Assembly: GCA_902826155.1 (NCBI GenBank)
Contig: CADEDU010000021.1
Location: forward strand, 22,060-34,225
Reading direction: 5' to 3'
Origin: an uncultured beta proteobacterium
GTDB taxonomy: Bacteria; Pseudomonadota; Gammaproteobacteria; Burkholderiales; SG8-39
Length of the DNA: 12,166 nt
The notes beneath the pieces are model-generated. The model was not told the DNA's origin, made no database searches, and saw only the letters and a program-made list of their open reading frames with translations. Position numbers and translations under genes: made by a program. Below are positions 1 to 5,959 of this stretch, in pieces. How positions within the stretch are numbered: position 1 is the first letter of the stretch; each line of letters begins with the position of its first letter.

Positions 1-534
1 CTTTGTGAGCGATTTGAGCAGCTCGCCCGAGAGGTGATTGGAGGCGCCATTTCCTGCCGACCCGAAGTTCGCCTTACCCGGATTCTTTCTCGCGTAGTCC
101 ACCAGCTCGGACACGTTCTGCACCGGCAGGCTCGGATTCACCACCAGCACGTTGATATAGGAGACCGCGAGCGTGAGCGGCGTGAAGTCCTTCAACGCGT
201 TGTACGGGATCTTCGCGCCGTACAGGTGCGGGTTGATCGCATGCGTGCCGGTGGTTGCAAGCCCGATCGTGTAGCCATCGGGCGCCGATTTTGCGATGCG
301 ATCCATGCCGATCGAGGCGCCGGCGCCGGGCACGTTCTCGACCACGACCGACTGGCCAAGCAGCTCACCAAGCTTTAGCGCGAGCGGACGCGAGAACGAG
401 TCGGTGGGCCCACCCGGCGGAAACGGCACGATCCATTTGATCGACTTGGCGGGGTAAGCCTGTGCCAGCGCAAAGCCGGGCAGGCAGAGCAAGGCGAACA
501 ACGTGAACCGCGAAAACAGCGAACCGCGCGCCAT
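1..534 (-). CDS. Bug/TctC-family tripartite tricarboxylate transporter substrate-binding protein, 5' part only
   Basis: The reading frame starts at ATG 534 and stays open to base 1, giving the first 178 residues; the family usually has about 320, so the C-terminal part lies outside the window. Residues 1-24 form a signal peptide (hydrophobic core, then ALA before QAYPAK). Family hallmarks follow: the IVPFPPGGPTD loop (residues 35-45), which in known Bug structures binds the carboxylate ligand, VVVENVPGAGASIG (63-76) and AKSAPDGYT (81-89). A GAGGA-like ribosome site lies just upstream of the ATG. Such proteins bind small organic acids in the periplasm. Most are orphans without adjacent TctA/TctB membrane genes, and none is visible here. 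The ligand cannot be named. The neighbouring minus-strand gene lies 156 bases upstream, so an operon is uncertain. Confidence 0.93.
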   Translation of the reverse strand, partial: MARGSLFSRFTLFALLCLPGFALAQAYPAKSIKWIVPFPPGGPTDSFSRPLALKLGELLGQSVVVENVPGAGASIGMDRIAKSAPDGYTIGLATTGTHAINPHLYGAKIPYNALKDFTPLTLAVSYINVLVVNPSLPVQNVSELVDYARKNPGKANFGSAGNGASNHLSGELLKSLTK

Positions 535-600
535 GGGATCCTCGACGATTGTTGGGGCGCGCAATCATACCGTCGGGCAATGCGGGTGCGCGGAGACTCC

Positions 601-694
601 CTAGGACCTCCGCATGACACATCACGGTGATGCGGGGGTCTCAAATTTTCAGGGAGCTACGAGGGGGCGAGCCCCCTTGCTCAGACATTCCTAG
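601..694. repeat. Palindromic intergenic segment, possible REP-like element
   Basis: This stretch lies between the small secreted protein and the partial Bug gene. It contains an 11-base arm at 605-615 that pairs with 630-640 except for one position. Inside it is a competing perfect CATCAC/GTGATG hairpin (620-625 with 627-632). A second hairpin is AGGGGG-CGAG-CCCCCT (662-677), extended by GAGC (654-657) and GCTC (679-682). The segment is bounded by CTAGGA (601-606) and TCCTAG (689-694). The second boundary includes the TAG stop of the gene at 691-1170. There is no U-tract, so this is not a canonical intrinsic terminator, although it may act as one. Assignment as a dispersed repeat is inference; copy number in the genome is unknown. 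Confidence 0.4.
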
Positions 695-1170
695 TACCGC
701 CGCGCCTTGGGCGCACGCCATTGCCCGCTCACCTCGCTCATGGTGATCTTGCGGGTGGTGGCCTTGCCGAAATTGGTGCTCACCTTGCAGCGCTCGTCCT
801 GCCACGGCTCGTTCGACTTGGCGCGATAGTTGTACTCGCTCACCTTGAGCGCAGTGATCTTGCCCGCCGCGTCGCGCTCGACTTCGTCGATTAGCGCCAG
901 ATGGCCGGGCAGGCTCTTCAACAGAATGGCGTCGTCGACATCGAGCTCGTCGCGATGCACGTTGTTGGTCCATTTGTCGATCGCGGGCGGGCGAAAGCCG
1001 GTTCGAAACTCGGCGTAGTCGTGGGCGTAGCCCTTCTTTGAGACCCACTGCGCGCAAGGGTCCTGCGCCAATGCGCTCGACGCGCCGAGCGCGCCGCTCA
1101 GCACAACCAACCCGACTACAACGCGTCGGACAGGGCGCGTGACGAAGGCGAAGTGACCGGTACCGTGCAT
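691..1170 (-). CDS. Small secreted protein of unknown function
   Basis: A protein of 159 residues that I do not recognise. The ATG at 1170 was chosen over an in-frame start at 1218 because a GAGGAA ribosome site lies six bases upstream and a signal peptide follows directly. The signal peptide has basic residues RPVRR near 12-16, a hydrophobic stretch 17-34 and SSALA before QDP, with predicted cleavage after residue 35. The mature part is about 124 residues, charged, with only two cysteines (39 and 128) that could form a disulfide in the periplasm. The C-terminus is basic (KARRY) and ends at a TAG lying inside the palindromic segment. No enzyme motif or membrane segment is visible. It is divergent from the MmgE/PrpD gene and shares a 235-base promoter region with it. 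Confidence 0.8.
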   Translation of the reverse strand: MHGTGHFAFVTRPVRRVVVGLVVLSGALGASSALAQDPCAQWVSKKGYAHDYAEFRTGFRPPAIDKWTNNVHRDELDVDDAILLKSLPGHLALIDEVERDAAGKITALKVSEYNYRAKSNEPWQDERCKVSTNFGKATTRKITMSEVSGQWRAPKARRY

Positions 1171-1405
1171 GCTAGATTCCTCGATGTCGTGATGGGGTGG
1201 GGCGTTCTGCGGACGCACCTCGTGACTCGGAACTGAAAACCGACTTCAAACTCTCGATCGCGCAAGCGCTGGTGTTCTTGGTCGTGTTCGCGGTACACGT
1301 CGTCTACGACCGAACTTCGCGCAACGAGTTTTTCCCCGCAATCACCGCCGCTCGCTGGCTGGACGAATGGCGACGCGCACCCTGATGAAAGGCGCCGTCC
1401 GAACG

Positions 1406-2764
1406 ATGACAGCTACCACCCTCTCGCCCGATTTCATCACTTCGGGACTTGCCGGATTCGTCGCGAACTCGCGCTGGAACGACATTCCCGCTTCGGTGCG
1501 CCGCGAAGCGACGCGTTCGCTGCTGAACTACTTCGGCTGCGCGCTCGGTGGTTGTCGCGACGTGGCCATCGAAGCGGCGATCAAAGCTTTCGGGCCGTTT
1601 GCAGCGCCAGGCACGGCGACGATCATCGGGCGTGCTGAGCGTTTCAACATGCTCACCGGCGCATATCTCAACGCGATGAGCGCCAACGTGTTCGATTTCG
1701 ACGACACGCATCTGCGCACCGTGATCCATCCCAGCGCGCCGATCGCGCCGGCGCTGTTCGCGCTGGCCGAGCAACGATCGGTGAGCGGCGCGCAGCTGCT
1801 GCACGCCTTCATACTGGGCGTTGACGTTGCGTGCCGCGCCGGCAATGCGATCTCGCCGGGTCACTACAATCACGGCTTCCACATCACCGGCACTTGCGGA
1901 ATTCTGGGCGCGGCGGCGGGCGTGGCGAAGCTGCTGGGACTGGACGCGCAACGGACCGCCTGGGCGCTGGGTAACGCGGCAACGCAATCGTCCGGACTGG
2001 TCGAAAGTCTCGGCGTGATGAGCAAGAGCATCAATCTGGGCCACGCCGCGCGCGGCGGCATGGAGGCCGCGCTGTTGGCGCGCGAAGGTTTCACCGGCCC
2101 CGATCGCGCCTTGGAGGGCAAGCACGGCTTCCTCAACGTGCTGGGCAGCCACCCCGATCTGGACGCGCTCACCGATCAGCTCGGGCACTCGTTCGAGATC
2201 TCGCACAACACCTACAAGCCCTATCCGTGCGGCGTCGTGCTCAATCCGGTGATCGATGCGTGCCTCGAAATGCGCGCCGATCCTGGCATCGCCGCCGAGC
2301 AGATCGATGCAGTGACCGTGCGTGGCAATCCGCTGCTGCAGGTGCGTGCGGACCGTCCGCACGTCACGACCGGACGGGAAGCCAAGGTGAGCATGCAACA
2401 CAGCGTCGCGGTGGCGTTCCTGTTCGGCCGCGCAGGCGTGAAGGAGTACGACGACGCCGTCGTGAACGATCCGACCGTGCGCGCGCTCGGCCGATGCGTG
2501 CAGTGCGTGGTCGATGCGAGCGTGCCGGTGGAGGCGGCGGAGGTGAAAGTGCGCACCCGCGCCGGTGTCGAACACGTGCGCTACGTGGCAAACGCGCGCG
2601 GTGATCGCAAGCGGCCGCTCACCGATGCCGAGATCGAGACCAAGCTGCGTGAGTTGGCATCGATCGGCACGCCCGGATTCGACGTGCATCCATTGATCGA
2701 CGCGGTGTGGGCGTTGGAAAACGCATCGGACGCATCACAGGTCATGCGATGCGCCCGACACTGA
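1406..2764 (+). CDS. MmgE/PrpD family protein (2-methylcitrate dehydratase / cis-aconitate decarboxylase-like)
   Basis: The predicted protein has 452 residues from ATG 1406, the normal size for the family. In-frame ATGs at 1367 and 1385 would add 13 or 7 residues. None has a clear ribosome site, and 1406 was chosen because residues from about 6 onward already match the usual family N-terminus. Recognisable elements are the helical motif LLNYFGCALGG (near 39-49), the active-site segment DFDDTH (97-102), H108, H159 in GFHITGT, K207 in MSKSINLGHAA and YKPYPCG in the C-terminal part. These correspond to the Asp/Thr/His/His/Lys set of cis-aconitate decarboxylase. Family members dehydrate 2-methylcitrate or decarboxylate or isomerise related tricarboxylates in the cytoplasm. 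No prpB, prpC or acnD is nearby, so a role in the methylcitrate cycle is not supported and the substrate is open. It is the only plus-strand gene in the window. Confidence 0.92.
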   Translation: MTATTLSPDFITSGLAGFVANSRWNDIPASVRREATRSLLNYFGCALGGCRDVAIEAAIKAFGPFAAPGTATIIGRAERFNMLTGAYLNAMSANVFDFDDTHLRTVIHPSAPIAPALFALAEQRSVSGAQLLHAFILGVDVACRAGNAISPGHYNHGFHITGTCGILGAAAGVAKLLGLDAQRTAWALGNAATQSSGLVESLGVMSKSINLGHAARGGMEAALLAREGFTGPDRALEGKHGFLNVLGSHPDLDALTDQLGHSFEISHNTYKPYPCGVVLNPVIDACLEMRADPGIAAEQIDAVTVRGNPLLQVRADRPHVTTGREAKVSMQHSVAVAFLFGRAGVKEYDDAVVNDPTVRALGRCVQCVVDASVPVEAAEVKVRTRAGVEHVRYVANARGDRKRPLTDAEIETKLRELASIGTPGFDVHPLIDAVWALENASDASQVMRCARH

Positions 2765-2792
2765 GTCACGCGATCCTCCGAGAGCGCGTGCA

Positions 2793-2819
2793 GACGGACT
2801 TGTTCTGCTGCGGTCCGCC
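2793..2819. terminator. Weak hairpin between convergent genes
   Basis: GACGGAC (2793-2799) can pair with GTCCGCC (2813-2819) across a 13-base loop; one pair is a mismatch on the plus strand and a G-U wobble on the minus-strand transcript. It sits in the 72-base gap between the ends of the MmgE/PrpD and peroxidase genes, where a bidirectional terminator would be expected. There is no T-run on either side, so the call is tentative. Confidence 0.25.
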
Positions 2820-2836
2820 GCTTTACCGTCCTGGTT

Positions 2837-4390
2837 CTACTGCCCGCGGCTGGTCGGATCGACCTTCGCGTAGGTGAGAAAGTCGACCGTCGTGAACTGC
2901 CTGGTCACGTTGCCCGCGCGCTGCGGCAACGTCGGCTTCCAATTCGGCGATGCAGCCATGTACGAGCGCTCGTCCATCTGCAGCAGGCCGATGAAAACCT
3001 CGGCGACGATGCGTCCACCGACAGGGCCCATGGCGAGACCGTCATTGACCAGCTCCGCTTCTTTGAGGATGTAGTACCAAAGCGGCGTCGACGTATCGAG
3101 ATTGGCCCCCAGCGGTTTGAGCTCGGCCAGATCGGCCGCGGCGAGTGCGGGTACGCCCATCGCCTGCGCGATCGATTGACCCGATGGCAGCTGGAACGTG
3201 ACGTGGCGTAGCAGGTTACGTACCGCAAGCGACGTGGGTCGATCACCCGAGGCGATCGTTCCCAGTGGCAGATCGAACAGCGGGGTCGACAGCTTGGTAT
3301 CGAGCCGCTTGTTCGGCCGCACTTCACCGTCGCCGAAATTGAAGAACGTCTGCCAGCCGATGAACCTGCGCGGAGTGCGTCGTCCGCCACGCAGATCGGT
3401 CGGGTCGGTGGCGTTCTCCTGCGACGGATCGAAGATCAGCCCGAAGAACGGCTTGCCGTTGTCGCCCTTGAGGTTGGCGCGGTACGACGGGCGCACCATG
3501 CTGTGCCCCATGCGGTAGGCGGCGGTGCTGAACTCCACCGGGATCACGCCGTCACGCGGCCGGAAGAACTTACGGCCGTTGGCGAGGATGTCGTCCACCA
3601 ATGCCTGCCCGACGAACTGCGGCAGCCACTCGTGCATGATCATCCACTGGTAGTGCCAACGGACCATGCGTCGTGCCGCGCGAAATACTTCATCGGTCGA
3701 CTGCGTGCGGTTGCGATCGGCGTACTCGCTGGCAATGCGGTTGTGGAAGGCGATGAAGGCCGCCTGCAGGCCGGCGAGCATCAGATTCTCGTCGTTGCGC
3801 GGATCCGACAGGATCGCCGCGCCATCCGCCCCGCGTGGCAGATCCTCGAACTGGCCACCGCTTTCCAGGCGCAGCGTCGCGTTGCGCGCAGGCAGGCGCC
3901 GGTTGTTGGCGTTCTCGTACAGATCGGCATCGACCCCCGGCCCGCCGCCGTACACGCTGTCGAGATCGAACGCGGAGGTGCGTTCGTTGCGCGTTTCCGA
4001 CAGGCGCGTGGGTACGCCCAGACGCGAAGTCAGATCGAACGTCAGGTCGTGATCGAGAAACTGGCCAACGAAAGTGAGCCCGGCCGATGTGCCGGGGTTG
4101 TTGCGGTTGTTCGCGCTCAGCGTCAGATCGGTGATCAGATCGATCGGACCGCGCTCGAGCGCGTCTTTGGCGTCCATGATGCCGCCGGGCTTGCCCAACT
4201 CGGTCAGCGCCGCGGTGAGCGTCGGGCTGGGCTGCGCGAACGGCGGTAGATTGGGAAACATTCGCGTGAACTGATCGGGCGCGAGCACGAAGCGCCTTTG
4301 CCGAATCGGCATACGCTGCGCAAGCGCACTGGGTGCTGCAACGGTGAATGCCCCCGCACCGACGGTACTCAGAAATGATCTGCGATCCAT
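2837..4390 (-). CDS. Tat-exported haem peroxidase, animal peroxidase (peroxidase-cyclooxygenase) superfamily
   Basis: The protein has 517 residues. ATG 4390 was chosen over an in-frame start at 4447 because a perfect AGGAGGT lies at 4395-4401 and the product then begins with the twin-arginine signal MDRRSFLSTVGAG, with cleavage likely near SALAQ (residue 25). Catalytic elements appear in superfamily order. GQFLDHD (109-115) supplies distal Gln110, Asp113 and His114. DPRNDEN (196-202) supplies Arg198 and Glu201. FIAFHNRIA (212-220) matches the HNRxA helix. YRMGHS (292-297) supplies the proximal His296. By alignment with myeloperoxidase, Asp113 and Glu201 match the two residues that form ester bonds to haem, whereas the Met of its sulfonium bond is Asn202 here. 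The enzyme would use hydrogen peroxide to oxidise halides or organic substrates outside the cytoplasm. The substrate is unknown. No secretion or calcium-repeat domain is attached. Confidence 0.93.
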   Translation of the reverse strand: MDRRSFLSTVGAGAFTVAAPSALAQRMPIRQRRFVLAPDQFTRMFPNLPPFAQPSPTLTAALTELGKPGGIMDAKDALERGPIDLITDLTLSANNRNNPGTSAGLTFVGQFLDHDLTFDLTSRLGVPTRLSETRNERTSAFDLDSVYGGGPGVDADLYENANNRRLPARNATLRLESGGQFEDLPRGADGAAILSDPRNDENLMLAGLQAAFIAFHNRIASEYADRNRTQSTDEVFRAARRMVRWHYQWMIMHEWLPQFVGQALVDDILANGRKFFRPRDGVIPVEFSTAAYRMGHSMVRPSYRANLKGDNGKPFFGLIFDPSQENATDPTDLRGGRRTPRRFIGWQTFFNFGDGEVRPNKRLDTKLSTPLFDLPLGTIASGDRPTSLAVRNLLRHVTFQLPSGQSIAQAMGVPALAAADLAELKPLGANLDTSTPLWYYILKEAELVNDGLAMGPVGGRIVAEVFIGLLQMDERSYMAASPNWKPTLPQRAGNVTRQFTTVDFLTYAKVDPTSRGQ

Positions 4391-4394
4391 TCGG

Positions 4395-4401
4395 ACCTCC
4401 T
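4395..4401 (-). promoter_or_regulatory. Shine-Dalgarno sequence of the peroxidase gene
   Basis: AGGAGGT on the minus strand, the strongest ribosome site in the window, four bases before ATG 4390. It fixes the start at the twin-arginine signal peptide. Confidence 0.85.
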
Positions 4402-4479
4402 GTTTGTTCCTCGTTGGCTGTGGCGCAAGAGAGAAGCGCGGCGCCAATGCCGCAGCCGCAGTTGTCGCGACTTCTTGGT

Positions 4480-4504
4480 TCGCTGATTGTGTGTCGCTGA
4501 TTGT
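4480..4504. repeat. Direct repeat pair upstream of the peroxidase gene, possible operator
   Basis: The 11-mer TCGCTGATTGT occurs at 4480-4490 and again at 4494-4504, identical and 14 bases apart start to start. It lies about 90-115 bases upstream of the peroxidase start codon, a position suited to a transcription-factor site. No regulator is encoded nearby and no known binding consensus was recognised. Confidence 0.45.
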
Positions 4505-4521
4505 TGTGAGTGCATTGAAGC

Positions 4522-4548
4522 ATGCGGGCGACGCGATGTCGCCCGTAT
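4522..4548. other. Strong hairpin in the peroxidase upstream region
   Basis: ATGCGGGCGAC (4522-4532) faces GTCGCCCGTAT (4538-4548) across a GCGAT loop: ten of eleven positions pair perfectly and one is a mismatch or wobble. There is no following T-run on either strand. It may be a factor-dependent terminator for the MFS-end operon, an operator palindrome or an mRNA leader structure. Confidence 0.45.
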
Positions 4549-4558
4549 GGCGCGCCGC

Positions 4559-4624
4559 TCATCTGCTCCATGGATGCACTCGGAGATCGGCGCGGCAAAC
4601 AGAGCCGTGAACGTTGAAGCGCAT
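4559..4624 (-). CDS. Possible 21-residue small ORF upstream of the peroxidase gene
   Basis: ATG 4624 is preceded by AAGGAGG (4634-4640) at a workable nine-base spacing, unusually good for random DNA in this window. It opens a 21-codon frame beginning MRFNVHGSVC and ending in TGA at 4559. The peptide is basic, with one cysteine and no membrane segment. A 7-bp hairpin (4644-4668) lies immediately upstream of its ribosome site. It could be a leader peptide for the peroxidase mRNA, or chance. No homology is recognised. Confidence 0.2.
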   Translation of the reverse strand: MRFNVHGSVCRADLRVHPWSR

Positions 4625-4643
4625 ACCGGCTGCCCTCCTTGAA

Positions 4644-4668
4644 GCACCCGTTAGAGCCGAGCGGGTGC
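4644..4668 (-). terminator. Hairpin downstream of the MFS gene
   Basis: GCACCCG (4644-4650) pairs perfectly with CGGGTGC (4662-4668) over an 11-base loop, 74 bases past the MFS stop codon in the direction of transcription. It lacks a U-tract, being followed by TTC and then AAGGAGG. It may end or stabilise the long minus-strand operon mRNA. Confidence 0.3.
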
Positions 4669-4741
4669 CGCCTCGACTGGGAGCTGGCGGGCGCCGGTCC
4701 CGACTTGCATCAAAGATGTGGCGGCACAGTGTTGTGCGATC

Positions 4742-5950
4742 TCAACGCTCTTCGGGCGGCTTCACGTGCCGGCAGGTCCAGAGCAGCGCGAGGTCGTAGG
4801 CGATCTTCAGCACACCGCAGATCACCAGCGGCCAGGCATGGAGCCCGGCGGCAAACAACGCGCCGGCGATTGCGGGTGCGGCGGCGGCCGCCAGACTGCG
4901 CGGCACTGAAGTGATGCTGGCGGCTGCGGTTCGTTCGGCTGGTGTAACGACTGCCATCACGTAGGAGGTGCGCGTGGGCACGTCCATCTGCGACAACGCC
5001 GACCGCACCAGCAACAGTGCCAGTGCAAGTTCGAGCGTCGGCGCAGCCGCGGCGGCGATCAGGCACACGCTCGAGGGGATGTGCGTGTACACCATCGTAT
5101 TGACCAGGCCGATTCGCCTGGCCAGCCACGCGGCCACCGGAAACGAAAACGCCGAGAGCACGCCGGACCAGAAGAAAAACACGCCGGCGGCTGTCAGCGA
5201 CAGACCGAACCGGTTGAGCAGCCACAGCGCGAGCATCGACTGCACCACGAATCCGCCCGCGAACGAATCGACGCTGAACAGGGCGGCGAGCTTGTACACC
5301 ATCGCGCGCGACGGCCCCAATGCCGAGGCCGGTTTGCTCTTGCTCGTTGGAGGCGCGGCCGGAATGCGGGCGTAAAGCAGGCCGCCGACCACGCCCAGCA
5401 ACGCATAGCCCACGAACATGAGCTTCAGCGCGGCCAGTTGCGTGAGTCCTGAAGCAGTCAAGCCATCGATGCTGCCGGAGGCGAGCGCACCGGCTGCTCC
5501 GGCCAGCGCACCGAACAGGCTGTAGCGGGCAAACACGCTGGTGCGCGCCGTATCGGCGATCGAGCGCGACAGCACGGCTTGTTCCAGCGGCGCGAATACG
5601 CTCACGCTGCCCGAGGAGGGATTGAGCGTGCCTACCAGGGCCACCAGCAGCACCATCGCAAAGTTGCTTGATGCCGCGAACGCGAGCCCGGTGGCGACCA
5701 TGAGCGCCGATGCGGCAATCAGCAGCGATCGGTGATCGAACCGTGCGCCGATCAGCCCGATGCCGAGCGTCATCAACGCCGAGCCCAGCAACGCGACGGT
5801 CGAGAGCACCCCGACCTCGAACGCGCCCAGGCCGATGGCGCTCAGATAGACCGGCAGCAGGATCGCGGCGAACCCGTCGCCGAAATCCCGAACCGCGCGC
5901 GCAGCGAAGACGCGGCGAGGCACCCGATCGATGCGGTCGGTACTTTCCAC
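4742..5950 (-). CDS. Major facilitator superfamily permease
   Basis: The protein has 402 residues and begins with GTG 5950, nine bases after the chrA stop codon, so translation is probably coupled to chrA; no strong ribosome site is visible. The sequence has about twelve hydrophobic segments in two halves, separated by a polar loop (about 196-215, rich in Pro, Ser and Lys). A motif-A-like loop, GLIGARFDHRS (65-75), links segments 2 and 3, and a degenerate counterpart, AWLARRIG (274-281), occurs in the second half. QMDVPTRTSYVMAV (321-334) followed by TPAERTAAAS is typical of drug- or metabolite-efflux-like MFS members. It would move a small molecule across the inner membrane; substrate and direction are unknown. 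It is the last gene of the right-hand minus-strand run. Confidence 0.9.
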   Translation of the reverse strand: MESTDRIDRVPRRVFAARAVRDFGDGFAAILLPVYLSAIGLGAFEVGVLSTVALLGSALMTLGIGLIGARFDHRSLLIAASALMVATGLAFAASSNFAMVLLVALVGTLNPSSGSVSVFAPLEQAVLSRSIADTARTSVFARYSLFGALAGAAGALASGSIDGLTASGLTQLAALKLMFVGYALLGVVGGLLYARIPAAPPTSKSKPASALGPSRAMVYKLAALFSVDSFAGGFVVQSMLALWLLNRFGLSLTAAGVFFFWSGVLSAFSFPVAAWLARRIGLVNTMVYTHIPSSVCLIAAAAAPTLELALALLLVRSALSQMDVPTRTSYVMAVVTPAERTAAASITSVPRSLAAAAAPAIAGALFAAGLHAWPLVICGVLKIAYDLALLWTCRHVKPPEER

Positions 5951-5959
5951 GGCTGCCTG

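Larger units (their letters stand above)
4391..4741. other. Intergenic region upstream of the peroxidase gene
   Basis: No long gene is supported in these 351 bases between the MFS stop codon and the peroxidase start. The region holds the peroxidase Shine-Dalgarno sequence, a pair of 11-bp direct repeats, two hairpins and a 21-codon small ORF, each listed separately. All could act on the peroxidase transcript or end the upstream operon. I could not identify a convincing sigma-70 promoter. Confidence 0.6.

Noticed and set aside
1304..2689. A 461-codon minus-strand frame opposite the MmgE/PrpD gene
   Set aside because: Low-complexity Arg/His/Ala-rich product; it mirrors the codon bias of the real gene.
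1406..2764. A methylcitrate-cycle locus, suggested by the PrpD-like gene
   Set aside because: No methylcitrate synthase, methylisocitrate lyase or AcnD gene is adjacent, and the family has many other functions.
3503..4249. A 248-codon plus-strand frame opposite the peroxidase
   Set aside because: Antisense of a gene with complete catalytic motifs; no domain of its own.
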